Origin: Cheilinus undulatus
Lineage: Eukaryota; Chordata; Actinopteri; Labriformes; Labridae
DNA: 64,000 nucleotides
Direction of reading: 5' to 3'
Assembly: GCF_018320785.1 (NCBI RefSeq)
Contig: NC_054882.1
Coordinates: forward strand, 25,858,719-25,922,718
Shown here: positions 25,701 through 37,494 of the stretch, piece after piece
Layout of the letters: the number at the start of each line of letters is the position of its first letter
Position numbering within the stretch: the stretch's first letter is position 1
Made by a program: the position numbers and the translations under genes
Notes under the pieces: generated by a model
Databases searched by the model: none
The model's input: the letters and a program-made list of their open reading frames with translations, nothing else
Told to the model about the DNA's origin: nothing

Positions 25701-26244
25701 AGTTTGACCAATTTCTGCCAATAGGTGCCTATTTTTTCTTTCACAGTTAGCACTGTTTTGCCAGTTTACATCGATTTTTCTTCCCATTTCAGCAGATTTC
25801 CACCCATTTTTGCCAATTTAAAGCCTTTTCTGACACTTTAATTCCCTTTTACCAATATCTATGCCCATTTTTGCATTTTTTCAGTTATTTCTTGCCATTC
25901 TTATATAATTTTTGGCACTTCTTACCCAATAAGGGTAATGTCATAAAAGCTAATTTCTTAAAATGAAGACTGTACCACCATCATCAGAGATGTTGCTCTA
26001 GTTTTGAACGTTTAATTTTCCAAAACTCATTAATCAGTCATGCTAGTTCGATAAACAGCAGAGGAAGTAAATCAAACTGAAAGTGAAAGTCTATGATACC
26101 TTTCATCCCAGAGTTCAGGACCAAGTTATGCTGATCTGGAGGAATGAGATTCAGGTTCTCAGCTTGAAGATGCTCCATGTAGACTCTAGTCACACAGAGC
26201 AGCAGCACAGTTACTTGTGGCAGCCAGCATCTTAAAGACTTCAT
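22724..26244 (-). CDS. Secreted-type fibrinogen-domain protein with C-terminal KDEL
   Basis: Two coding exons: 26244-26100 (145 nt) and 23418-22724 (695 nt), joined in phase 1 (donor G|GTATCA, acceptor CAACAG|TG), giving 279 residues. Exon 1 encodes a signal peptide (MKSLRCWLPQVTVLLLCV) and a short linker, with no long coiled coil. Exon 2 is one whole fibrinogen C-terminal domain: GGWTVVQ, the W...GFG...WLGN block, the DRDNDNYFQNCA calcium-site region and WWYDACAGANLN. Conserved cysteines are present. The protein ends CKKDEL followed by TGA, a textbook ER-retrieval signal and unusual for a family that is normally secreted. The domain resembles FGL1/FGL2 and other fibrinogen-related proteins, but I cannot assign an orthologue. 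A further exon inside the 2.7-kb intron is not needed for the frame but is not excluded. Confidence 0.85.
24155..24222 (-). mobile_element. LINE 3'-tail fragment
   Basis: Read on the minus strand, the segment goes from GTGAAAGAGATCTCG through AATGGGTCTTTATCTGG to TTAAATAAAGGTT. This is the kind of short conserved 3' end seen on many fish LINEs and SINEs that borrow them. There is no coding sequence. The superfamily call is from memory. Confidence 0.45.
24863..25282 (-). pseudogene. Tc1-like deletion derivative
   Basis: The minus strand carries a fragment of the transposase centre ([18 protein letters not shown], then TIPTVKLSGGSM) directly joined to the terminal-repeat sequence CCAAGGGGGTGAATAG at 25239-25254. 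Compared with 16376-17335, the N-terminal half is missing. The first catalytic Asp has become Asn (SNETK). It is the same family as the copy at 16376. Confidence 0.75.
25530..25935. repeat. Degenerate minisatellite, 'CCCATTTTTGCCA' type
   Basis: Loosely repeated units of roughly 18-25 bp contain (A/C)CCA(T/A)TTTTGCCA and TTTAACC. The reverse complement of the same motif (TGGCAAAAATGGGTTAAA) makes up the array at 54380-54800. Units are too diverged for an exact period or copy number to be read by eye. Confidence 0.55.
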
Positions 26245-27825
26245 CCTTCAGTTTCTTCAGTTTTCAAACCAAGCAGAATGAGACAGTACCACCAGTTTCC
26301 TGATAAATGCAAGAAACTTAGTGAAAATGAAAAAAATACTATTCTACAAAAGAGAATGAGTGTTAAAATGTAAAACCATTACCTTCAGTAGATCCAAATC
26401 TTCCCCACGTTCCTGTTGTATTAATCCACAATGACTGAAAACAGGCTGTTGTGTGCTCAGATCACATTCAGAGTTTACTGAAATCCTCACTCACAGCCTG
26501 TCCTACCTAGTAAGCTGGACTTCAGCCTCGATTTCACATCACAATGACATCAACCCTCCACTTATCTGTGTCAGGTGAGATAAATCGCCATGTAGACAGA
26601 GTGTATGAGCTTTTTGAACCCATATCTCTGCTTTACTTAAATCATTTCAGGACTGAATGAGGTTAAAGTCCAGGTGAGATTGCACTGTATTGGAAGTTGT
26701 TGTTGCTGGTGATGCAGCACCTTGTTGTCCCACCTTTGATTACACCTAAATGTACTTTAACTTGATGTAAAGTACATTGTTGTGATGAAGTTCAGTACAT
26801 ACTGTTCTACAGAAGTGCATGTTTGGAAAAGTTAAAAAACAAAACTCTTTAATGTCAAAGTAAAAACAGATTTTAAAAAAGTAATGTCAAACAAAAGTGG
26901 GGTGTCTGCATGAATATTCATCCTCTTTAAAGTGACTGACCTAATTCAACAGTGGTCTAGCTAATTAGTGTGTATAGTCTCACAGTTAGTAAAAGGGGAT
27001 CACCTGAGTGCAGTCAGTGTGTCTGAAGGATTGTAGTGTAAAGACACCTGTGTCTGCAAAGTCCAGTCACTGGTTAATCAGTACGAATGAATACCATAAA
27101 GACAAAAGAACACTGAACAACTCAGAGAAAATATTATTGAAAAGTAAAAGGTGCTTGAATTCAGTATGGGTCCAGCGGTCCTTCCAAGGGAAATTTCTTT
27201 TTACTATAAATCTTTATTCTAATGTTACTTTTATTCAAGCTGGGCACCTTCTTTACATTCTGAATACCCATCTTAACTATTGAGATACTTTACACACATA
27301 ATTCACATTTGCCTTTCGCCTCAAGGCCCCTTACTACATCATGCCCCAGGCAATCACTTACCTCTGCCTAATTGTGAATCTGCTTATATGTTCCCAGATC
27401 CCAGCATACTACCATACCAAGTATTTCAAAGCCAACCACAAAGCCCAAGATGTACTATAAATCTTTAAATAAAACATTTATTCATCACCAGTGTGAGAAT
27501 TAACCAGAACAGATAGACAAGATATTAGCACAAAAGTCTGACATTCATTAAAGGCTATGAAGTGCCATAAGGAAAAACAAATTGTGATCATATTTACAGT
27601 TGACTTGATCAAAGAAATAAGATTTACTACATATATCAATTAATATTGCACATTCTCCTTTCATGCTGCTGTTCCCACCAATAAATATAACAAGTTCTAC
27701 AGACATCACATTAGTGCAGTACAAGCTAAAAGACAGTTTTACCGTGAAAAATATCATACTTAATCCAGTGATTCCATGATTCTTTACGTTTGCTACCAGA
27801 GAATTAACTTTTACCAGGCTCTTCA
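26245..27825. other. Intergenic sequence between katnbl1 and the fibrinogen-domain gene
   Basis: The stretch contains the Tc1-like fragment at 26885-27160 and otherwise unrecognised AT-rich DNA. The part from 26245 to about 26400 is the likely 5'UTR and promoter side of the fibrinogen-domain gene. The part just below 27826 is the 3'UTR of katnbl1, with its end undetermined. Confidence 0.45.
26885..27160 (+). mobile_element. Tc1-like 5'-end fragment
   Basis: Read on the plus strand, the block (AGTGACTGACCTAATTC, GGGGATCACCTGAGTGCAGT, AAGACACCTGTGTCT, AAAGACAAAAGAACA) matches the 5' untranslated and first coding part of the element at 16376-17335 in the opposite orientation. The transposase start codon is lost and only a few codons of the N terminus follow. 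Confidence 0.7.
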
Positions 27826-29633
27826 TTATTTTAGCTGAGACAGGAAAGAATCAATCACCTAAGGAGAAAAATTACATAAAAAGACATGAGCATTCTGTAA
27901 GAAAATTCAAAGCCAACGGTGACATTACTAATGATTTATTCATGCGTGTAACTCTGACCTTTGCCATGTCTCCTGCAGCTCCTGGAACAGATTTCAGTGA
28001 GGGTTCCTGACGCCACAACTCCATTAACTGCTGATTAAAAAGCTGGAAATTTCTGTAACAAAGACAGATAATCTTCACACAATCTGATCTTCACATTATA
28101 GGAATATCTCAGTTTTTGTGTTTCATGTGCAAAACATTACACCACTCACTTATCTGACGTTGATCCACTGTAGCCACTTGTGCTAAGCTCCTCCCACCAA
28201 TTTATCAAAACTGAATTTATCCACTTTAACCCGACTGTGAGATACCTGCAGGATGAAAGAAAATTTTGGCATCTCTGTGATGATCATTTTCAAACTAAGG
28301 TTTTCAAAAGTTTTATATTGCATATTTATGTTGGCTTTATAACTAATTTTTAGAGCCCTGGGATTCTATAGTTGTTGTTGTGGTGGTATTGGTACTGTTT
28401 GCATTGTTTTATCATTATCGTATTCAAGTTTAATTTCTGGAATTGTGGCAGACATACTTTACAAATTCTGTCTGCTTAAGTTCATATCAGCAGGGATACT
28501 CACTCTTCATATGGATTAGTGAGGACTTTCTTAACTAAAGGAAAGAGGTCAACACAACAGCCAATGGTGATCCTGGGAGAGTCCTCCTCAATGCTGCAGA
28601 CCAAATTAAATGTAAGTAACATTTACTGCACTTGTTATAACTCAGACTTAAAAAAAAAAAAAAAAGAAGTAAAACACTGACCTTTTACTTATCAGTGGGA
28701 GAAAATCAACCAGCACACCGATGTCTTGGATTCTGTATAAATGCAGTGAAGTTAGAACACTTTTAGCAATCACACCATGTGTCACATTGTTAAATAATGA
28801 CTCACTGTGTACCTCAGGAAGTATGTCAACAGCTCTCCAACATTTCTCTGCCACAGCGTTAAAGACACTTTCAGTCTCAGGTTTCTTCCAAAAAGGACGT
28901 CAATCATTGTGCTGTGATCTCTTGTGAGCTGAAAAACATTGTTAGGTTCAGATTTTATCTGCATGGTAGTTACACAGTTATTCATTAAAAAACAACACAA
29001 GAAACAGAAGTACAGCCTGAGCCATGCAGTATTTCTGACCTCAGTGAGTGTACAGTAGTCTGCCTGCTCAGAACCAGTTCTGCCTGTCTTGTAGTTTTTA
29101 TTGACACTGAGAGGAAAGTCCCAAGGATCTACGTCAAATATCTCCTGGTTCATGTCCTGCAAGCAGTTCATCTCATTCTCTTTGTTTGCAGCATCATAAG
29201 TCCTCCCACTCCCAAGCTGCTTCCTCCGAGCCACCGTGAGATGATAAGTTTTCCTCTTGCATGACACCACCCGCTTCAGTCTGCCACTGCCTGAACGACT
29301 CACTGGATTCCTGTGCAAAGTGAAGAACATCTACATAAATCCCAATATACACTTCATCTGGGATGCAGCAACAAAACATGAACGGCCTACCTCTTCTTGG
29401 AAAACTCTTCGTTTTTATCATAATCCTCCTGCAAAACATATTTTAAATAATAAAAAGGAATAAGTAAAATAAAGAGGTCCAGCTTTAAGACATAATTGTA
29501 CATTTAATTGAAAGATCCGCCTCACCTGTTTTGTGTTTCCCACATGTGTATAAGTCACTCTGTATTGGGTTTCATTCCTTTGTAAGGCATAGTCAAGATT
29601 GTGGTACTCTCCGTCTTCACTGTTGGAGTCCAT
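27826..29633 (-). CDS. katnbl1: Katanin p80 subunit B-like 1 (regulator of katanin)
   Basis: Nine coding exons: 29633-29526, 29428-29391, 29310-29040, 28928-28813, 28732-28682, 28593-28504, 28245-28150, 28052-27959 and 27858-27826. They total 897 nt, 298 residues, with phases consistent throughout; human KATNBL1 is 304 aa. The N-terminal third is basic and probably disordered (RLKRVV, CKRKTYH, ARRKQ), a likely nuclear-localisation region, followed by ANKENE, which is also in the mammalian protein. From about residue 140 comes the con80-type domain that binds katanin p60: DHSTMIDVLFGRNLRL, LLTYFLRIQDIGVLVDFLP, GCCVDLFPLV, WINSVLINWWEEL and LWRQEPSLKSVPG. KATNBL1 is known to bind and tune the p60 microtubule-severing ATPases. 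Three donors are GTCAG rather than GTRAG. The start codon lies 5 bases into an exon preceded by an acceptor at 29639-29640. Confidence 0.93.
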
Positions 29634-29638
29634 TATAC

Positions 29639-30749
29639 CTAAAGACACACAAACCTGTTTTATGAGCCATGGGGTGTTGTTTGGCATTGCTACATATACT
29701 CAAACTCACAGTCTGTACCCATTCTGGTCAGGTAAGCAACTTAAGAAAATCTGTTTTATATCGCTTAATGCAGTAGTTCTAAAACCTATTTTCCTTAGAG
29801 AGAAAACTTGCCTTTTTTTCTTTTTTTTTTTTTTACTTTATTTTAACAGTCATAAAGGTTCATGAACCAAAATTTGAATTTTTAAGATTTTAGAGTAGAA
29901 AAGTCAAAATTCAAACCACTGTTCTCAGTTTGTGACTTTTAAATTTTGCCTTAACAAAGTTTTGATTTTAAAAACTTAAAATTTTTGAATTTCTAATGTC
30001 AAAATTTTAAGAATTTAGAAAGTGGGAAATTTCGAGTTTTTGCCTTGTAATTTACACGTTTTTAAACTCTGAGATTCTGTATGTTTTTTTTTAATACACA
30101 ATACTTTTAAAATATTTTAAGAAAAAAATTTAACAGAAGCTTTTATTTTTTGTTTTAGGGTGTACATTTTGTTTCTAGTTTATTATATATACACACAATG
30201 GCGCGCGCTCAAGTGTTTATCTAGAAAAGTTGATTTTTGGAAGAAAAGGCTAAAAAAAAAAAAAAAGTCAAGTTTCAGGCAAAACATATCAAAAACACAA
30301 TTTCCCATAATTCACGTGTGCATTGTTGTTATTCTGTACAATGACGTAATCAGGAAGTGTTCTCAAGTCGAAAAGCAGTGCTCCGTGAGTATTTTTACTG
30401 TCTTATTTAAGACATCGCTTCTGCTGACATGATTCCTCCAGTGTTAAAACTGTTGGTCAGTCTGCTTTGTTTGTAATTTTAAACGAAAATGTTGACGGCT
30501 AACACAAAAGGCTTTTTTACTTGGCGTAACGGTTTACGTGCACATCACTGTTGTTTATAACTTCACGAGATAAAACACCTATCTCATTAGCAGTGAATAC
30601 TTCCCAAACAGAAGGTTAGCATACTTACATTTAGCACACAGTGGCGTAAAAATGTTGATTGTGGCAATTCATTAGCGCATTACCCCTATAGTAAGGGGGA
30701 ACAAATACCCTAACTTTAAACTATGTAATAAATAAACTCGTGTGCTTAC
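29639..30749 (-). other. First intron of katnbl1 (before the start codon)
   Basis: AT-rich intron with homopolymer runs (for example T-runs at 29821-29834 and A-run at 30252-30266) and a diffuse AAAATTT/TTTTAAA-rich stretch at 29870-30130. No gene is recognisable in it. Confidence 0.45.
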
Positions 30750-30870
30750 CTTTTTCCCTTTCTTAAGCAAAGATAGTCGAGTTATAAAGTGTTCGTTTGA
30801 TCATTAAAAGCGACTGCCATCATGCCTTTGCAGTTTAAACTGGTAGAACCGCCCCGTATCAGAGAATAAA
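30750..30870 (-). other. katnbl1: Probable 5'UTR exon and promoter side of katnbl1
   Basis: On the minus strand a donor AAG|GTAAGCAC (GT at 30749-30748) precedes the acceptor at 29640-29639 that leads to the katnbl1 start codon, so a non-coding first exon ending at 30750 is likely. Its start is not visible. Within it, 30823-30782 is a 13-residue uORF (ATGATGGCAG...TTATAA). Confidence 0.45.
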
Positions 30871-31590
30871 GGATCCTATTCATAATGCATATTATGCTAT
30901 TTGCTCCCTCTAGCGGTTAATCAGATATTAATGGTGCAAATTTCAGTCGCTAACATTAAAAGTAGTCACTTTAGGGTTTTTCTCCTTGTCAGCCTGGCAT
31001 TAACATGTCTGAATGCTTATGCCTGAACTGCAGAGGCATTTACCAAAGCTAGTGAATGATAAATCTGCTTGTATTGCTTTTATGAGGGAAATGAGTCTAT
31101 CATATGCTTGTGCCTGCAAGAACTATGACCCTTATCCTGATCAGTGAGGCGTATGTGCTGTTTGTCTTAGCACTTTATTGATCAGAGGCGAGCTGCAGCT
31201 TGTGGGCTGATCCCAGCTGTACTTGAGCTCACTTTGATAGCAACAACTTCCCTGAATGCACAATGAAAAACAACATCAGCTACTTTTATTGACACATCAT
31301 CTCTTTCCATGCAGCTCACGCTGACTCTGCTGTTTTACTTATGCAGTTTCATTACTGGATCACCGATGTAGAGGTCGTCATCACAGTCTGACACACTGTC
31401 TGTGTGTGGTGTTGTCACTGAGGTCAGGTGGGATATTTAAGACTATCTCAATCCCTGATCAACTTAGTCAGCGCATTGTCATGTGATGTTTGCATAACAT
31501 CTTTAAATATCATGTGATAACTGTGCTGTAAAAGTTGTATATCCTGGGTGTTTGTTGCTACTTGAATCAGATGTTTGTTCTGTTGTCCAG
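30871..31590. other. Head-to-head intergenic region of katnbl1 and acp7
   Basis: About 0.7 kb separate the proposed katnbl1 first exon (minus) and the acp7 start (plus). The acp7 ATG is preceded at 31589-31590 by a good acceptor (TGTTGTCCAG), so an untranslated acp7 exon probably lies somewhere here, but I cannot locate its donor. No CpG-rich block or clear core promoter is visible. Confidence 0.35.
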
Positions 31591-31597
31591 AGTTAAA

Positions 31598-34500
31598 ATG
31601 GGACCTACTCATGCTGTCTGTGCTCTGTTGAGCCTTGCACCTCTGCTGGTGCTTGCTGTTCCTCCGATTTGGACCCAGCCAGAGCAGGTGCACCTCTCTT
31701 ACCCAGGTAAAGTGTTTCCATTGGTCTGTGGATCGAATTTTCTTCTGACTGCTAAAAACCTGTAACTAGGTGAAAAGGTTAACAGATTTGCTTCTGCTTA
31801 GGGCCTTAAATAATTTTAAAGCAGGAATGTCATTGCTTCAAATGTCTATAAACATGCCTAAGAATGTCGGTTATATTTTGATTTTTTTTTGTTAATGTTG
31901 TAAAATAACTCCATCTCTGTTACTCTAATGATTAATTGTATTGAATGGGACCAAAATTCTTCCAAATACACCTATTTCACAAGACAGGTGCGTAGGTGAG
32001 GAATGAGTAAATCAAACAGGCAAACCCTTGCATGTTGCCAGAAATGTCCCAAATCTAGTTGGTGGTATTAAATGAGTTGATGTCTTGTTGCACAAGTATC
32101 CGAACAGTCAAAATGCTTAACTCAGCACTTTGGTGATTATGTTTTGTTTACAACAACATCAAAAGCACCTCTCTTGTGAAAGTCAGCCTACTCATTAGCA
32201 TTCTTTGCCTCATGATTTTAGTGATCTGGTTCCTTCACAGGAGAGCCAGGGTCTATGGTGGTGACCTGGACCACCTTCAATAAAACAGAAAGCAAAGTGG
32301 AGTTCAGTCTTCTGGGGGGTCGGCTCTTTGAGATGACGGCCAAAGGTGAAGCTACTCTGTTTGTGGACTCTGGAGAGGAGAAGAGGAAGATGTTCATCCA
32401 CAGGGTCACTCTCACAGGCCTCAAACCTGCTGCTGCATATGGTGGGCATTGAGCTTATAATAATAATATCATTAACATTTACTTTGTTTGTCAACGTGTA
32501 TCTACACATTTATGATATATAGTCATCTTCAAGTGTTCCTCTTTTTCTGTGTGATTTTAGTATACCACTGTGGGAGTGATGAGGGCTGGAGTGACATTTT
32601 CTTCTTCACTGCACTGAATGACAGCACTAGTTTCAGCCCCAGGTTTGCTCTGTATGGTGACCTGGGTAACGAGAACCCTCAGTCATTGGCTCGACTACAA
32701 AAGGAGACACAGCAGGGGATGTACGATGTTATCCTGCACATAGGTAAACTCACAACTTAACTCATTTGATTCTGACTTTTTGAAAGTTTGCACTGTGAAG
32801 GCATTGTGACAGCACTTTGTCTTTAATGTCTAAGGCACTAGTCATGCAAGACAGAAGACATGACTTATCAAGAAGTTTAGCTGAGTCCCCTCATAAATGT
32901 CTAAAGAGGGGTCAACTTATCATGTGAACAGGACAAAAGTACCTATTCTTGTGTTTAAATTTTTTGCATGGGGGGCACTATGGGTAGGATGGTCATTGCC
33001 TACACAGCTAATAATGTGAATAGGCTTGAAGTACAGCACTGTGCAAAACTTTTAGGCATGTTTGGGTGAAAAATTGAGGCTGAAGTAAGGTATAGATGTG
33101 GCAGACATCAACAGCCAGGAGGGACTGACACATCCCCCGTCATGCTGTGGATGTCTTCGAATATTACCAGGGGAAAGGGAAAATAATCTGTTGACAAAAT
33201 AACAAAGTCCACACCTATAGAGCAAAGTAAGAGGGGGGTGGCAAGTAAGCATGCCCTAGGGTACCGTAGGAGTGGCTAGTAGCCCATGGTTGTGCCGTGG
33301 ATGCCCCATTGGCCTGAAAATTGCTGATGGCTGCTGGGTGTATTACCAGAGGGGAGAAGGCCATCAGGCTTGACAGTGGCTGCGATGTGCCGACATGTCG
33401 AGTTTGACACATGACTGCGTATATACTTAAGAATGTGTCTCTGGTTTGCCAAAATATATTTGCCTCCCAAAATGACTAAATCTGATTCTCTGACTTTTGT
33501 ACCCTTTATTGGAAACAACAACAGAAACAGCCTTGTTATTTTTTCCTTTTTTGTTGTATATGGTGTATGTTGTTATGTTAGGACTTCTCTCACTGAGTCA
33601 GTTACAGTACTTCACTGATGGTCAGAAAAAAATATTTTGAATGATTGATTAGCTTTAACTAGAGCTGTCAAGATTAATCGCATGAATTGTGATTGACTAT
33701 GATCCACAACTAATGCTCTGTTTTTTTTTTTTAAATCGTGATTAATCACATGCTTTATTTTACCTTCACACACACTTATGGGGATGCTGATGTAAACTCA
33801 CATCAGCATCTTCCAGCAGCCACAGTGATGTGAAATAAGTCCACCACTGCTCCTTAATGTCTCAATTCAATTTAAAAGTCTCACAGACAACTCAGTGGAC
33901 AAGTCCGAAGTTATCTGAACCCTCTGCTATCAGACATTTGGCTTTTTGCCGTTCACTTATTTTCTTTTCAATCCATAACAAGTTCCTTTTTCCATAGTTA
34001 AGTTCATGTTATAATCTACAGTCTATCAATTAAAGCATGTCTGTATCCAAACACAAAGTCAATTTCACCAAGTTGAAAACTGTAAAAAAAAAAACAAACG
34101 TCCCAAATGCCACAAGTGCAATTTTAAATGCAAAATAATAGAATTTTTAAATGCAGTGGAAATGGTGTGCCTGGACCCCAGGTTGGGAACCACTGGGTTA
34201 GCCACTATAATAATGGCATTCTTAGCATTTTCTTAAAGCCTTTTCATATAATTTTTAAAAAAATTTTCAAGCTCGGAGGGCATAACTTCTCCCTGTTTTT
34301 CCAGCAGCACCCAAAATTGTTTGGTGTTTTTTTCCTTCTTTGACACCACTGAGAAACTAGTCAGTCCTCCTTTTCTCTAACTGTAAAGTGTTGTGCTTCT
34401 TTCATACAAATTTGTATTGATTAATGCTAAAACAAAACTTGTTGGCTCTAGCTTCAAGTAAGAGCAGACCAGCCTGTCTTTTATATAACCTTAAGAAATT

Positions 34501-37463
34501 GATGCAAAATATTTCTAAGAATTTTTCCTGTCAGTGCCACCGCTTAAGTCAAACTCTGCAAACCACATTTTAAGTATGCAAATGCTAAAAAAAACCCCAC
34601 ATGTAATCGGTTCTAAATAAATGATTTCAGCATGCCAAAAGAATTTTTTTAGCACATTTGGCTTGCAGAAATGAAGTGCATTGTGCTTTGTTTTGTCTTG
34701 TAATAAATCCTGTTTAAAGGCAGAAAGATTTACAAGATGAGAATGTAATACAGGCTAAAATGTTTAAGTACAGTGCTTTAAACATAAATATTTACACTGA
34801 TTGTCATTTCTCTCAACTGTGAAAGAGCACAAGTCTATGAATTCCATAAGAACCAACCTAAAAGATTTATTCTGATGACTGTTTTTGTTTGTTTTCCAGG
34901 TGACTTTGCTTACGACATGCATGAGGTATTTTTCTCTTCTTTTTAATATCATGAACTTTGATCAAAGTTCAGCTCTTTCACTGACAACAAACTTCTTTCA
35001 TCAGTGACTTTTATTTAAAAGCCACCCTCATATTCCTCTAATCCCAGAGTGACTGATTCGTTAAGCATCTCTACCTTTCTCCAAAGCTTCATCTTCACTC
35101 TTGTGTATTAGCAGTGAATAATAAGCCTCTCAGCTGTGGTTGAGTCATATGTGTTATGATTACTACCTCTGTGAAATGCCTTAAACTGGCGCTGAAAGAC
35201 AGGACTTCTGGTTATGTCATCTGAATATTTCTTGGAAAAAAAATAGCACCACTCATGACCACAAATATGAAGTCCTGATATCATCTGTGCTCCTCTGAAA
35301 ACCTCCCTGCTGTCATTGTTCATTTAGCAAACATAACCCTGCTATGGATGTTAAAATCAGCTTTCCTCAGTACAGTTCGTGCATTATTCATGTTTTTTCA
35401 AACATGGAAAATGCAATCAGCAGGCTACCAAAAAAAAAGAATAACTATAATTCATCCAAGCTGTGTTTGTAACTGGAATGTGTGAGCACATCCCGTGGCT
35501 TCACTGATAATATAAATACAAAAACAGAGAGAGGATTAATGGCTGCGGCAGGTAAAATCCATCAGTTCTGCAGTGAACTCAAGTGGGCTTTTAAAGAAAG
35601 TTTGTTTGGTTGACTGATGATGAGATTCCTAAGGCTGTAAGGGGTCTAGACGACACACTCTAGTCCAAAAGACTGTTTTTTTTTCATCTTTGACAAGGCT
35701 GAATCTTCTTATTTTCAGGACAATGCCAGGATTGGAGATGAGTTCATGAGGCAGGTCCAGTCCATAGCAGCCTACGTGCCCTACATGACCTGTCCAGGCA
35801 ACCATGAAGCTACATAGTAGGTGCCATTTGATTTAAGTATGTCTTTTTATAGTGACAGGGAAACTTAGAATATAGACTGTAGTGTTGCCAAAACTGCTCA
35901 TTTTCTCACACTTTTTCAGTACTTTTTAATACATTTTGCAGTACTGTTTCAATCAAGTGCTTTACAAATACACTACACAAAAGAGAAACACAACAGAGTT
36001 TGGAGGAGGATTTAAGAGAAGCTATGGTGAATAGGTGGTGCTTGAGACGTTTTTTAAACATGTCCAAAGATGGAGCATTATAGATATTTAAGGGAGGGTA
36101 TTCCAGAGGATGGGGGCTGTAGTCCTGAAGGCTCTGTCACCATAGGTACAGAGTCTGGTGGTGGGAGAAAGCCAGTGGCTTGAGGACTGGAAACACCGGA
36201 CTGGTGTGTATGGATGAAGAAGGTCAGAGAGGTACTGAGGGGCAAGGGTGTGAAGGGATTTGTTAGTGAGGAGGAGGTTTTTAAAGGGGACATATTTTAC
36301 CCTTTAATGACAGGTTTGTTGTTCTCAGAGGTCCCCAAAACATGCCTGTGAAGTTTGTTGCTGAAAAGACACTCTTGTATAGGATAGTATACAGACACTT
36401 TTATCCAAAGTTAAGGACCTGACTGGGATTCAAACCATCAATCTCCCAGATTAAAGTCAGCAGGGTAACTCACTAAACTATCTAAGAGCAGAGGAGGGCG
36501 GAACTTTCTTCCAAGCGGGGAGGGCCAACCAAACCTGGGGTTGGTGCTTACTCCCCACATGAGATCATGAGGGGAATCTGAGAACGGCTTGTTTCAGCAC
36601 ACATTTTCTGAAAGATGGAGAAAGAGAGGGCGGGAGGGAATGGATTTTTCTGGTATTTAAGGGGATTGTGGACTGGCCAGGGGCACATATTTTTGTTAGA
36701 AAAGCCTGAAAAAGTGATTTTTGCACAATATGTCCCCTTTAAATTTGATCAGTAATTGGAGACGTATGAGTCTAGGGTTGATGTCCTGCCAGGGCCTAGT
36801 GTGGGGGAGAACCCTGGCAGCAGAGCTTTGGACCTACTGGAGCCTGTCAAGGGCTTTCTTAGGTACCCCAGACTGGACTCCATTACAGTAATCCAGACAG
36901 AAGGTGATAAACACATGGCTGAGGGTTTACGCCAGAGAGTCTCTAAGTGATAGTCTGAGTCTGGAGATGTTCTTGAGGTGAAAAAAGGCAGTTTTGGTCA
37001 CAGAATTGATGTGGGACTATAAGGAAAGGGTGGAGTCCAGGATGACACCCAGTTTTTTGAACATCAGAGGATGGGCAAGTGGGAGTACCGTCCACATTAA
37101 GGCACAAGGTCTCCAACCTTCCTGGAGATCTCGTCCTCACCATATCGTACCATATCGTATCAAACCATATGGTTTTGTACCATATCCCATTGTATCCTAT
37201 TGTATCATGTCTTATCATACTGTATGGAGTTGTGTCAAACTGTTCTGTATCGTATCACATTGTATCCTGTTGTTTTATACCATATCGTACGGTTGCTACT
37301 GGTATTTTACCAACTCTAGTAGTCAGTGAATTAAAATGAAACCTCTTCCATTTGTTATTCTGTTTGTTTACATTAATGTGGAGACTTGCCAGACTCCACA
37401 TGGCAAATTACTTTCAGATCTGGCTACTGTAAATATAAATTCTATATGCAAGGCTGTAACAAA

Positions 37464-37494
<31 letters not shown>

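Larger units (their letters stand above)
23419..26099 (-). other. Intron of the fibrinogen-domain gene
   Basis: The intron holds a LINE 3' tail (24155-24222), a Tc1-like deletion derivative (24863-25282) and a degenerate minisatellite (25530-25930). The remainder is AT-rich and shows no exon I can support. Confidence 0.6.

Noticed and set aside
28782-29330. katnbl1 exons 3 and 4 as one continuous 182-codon exon
   Set aside because: The open frame continues through the intron, but the homology stops at the donor at 29039-29040 and resumes at the acceptor before 28928.
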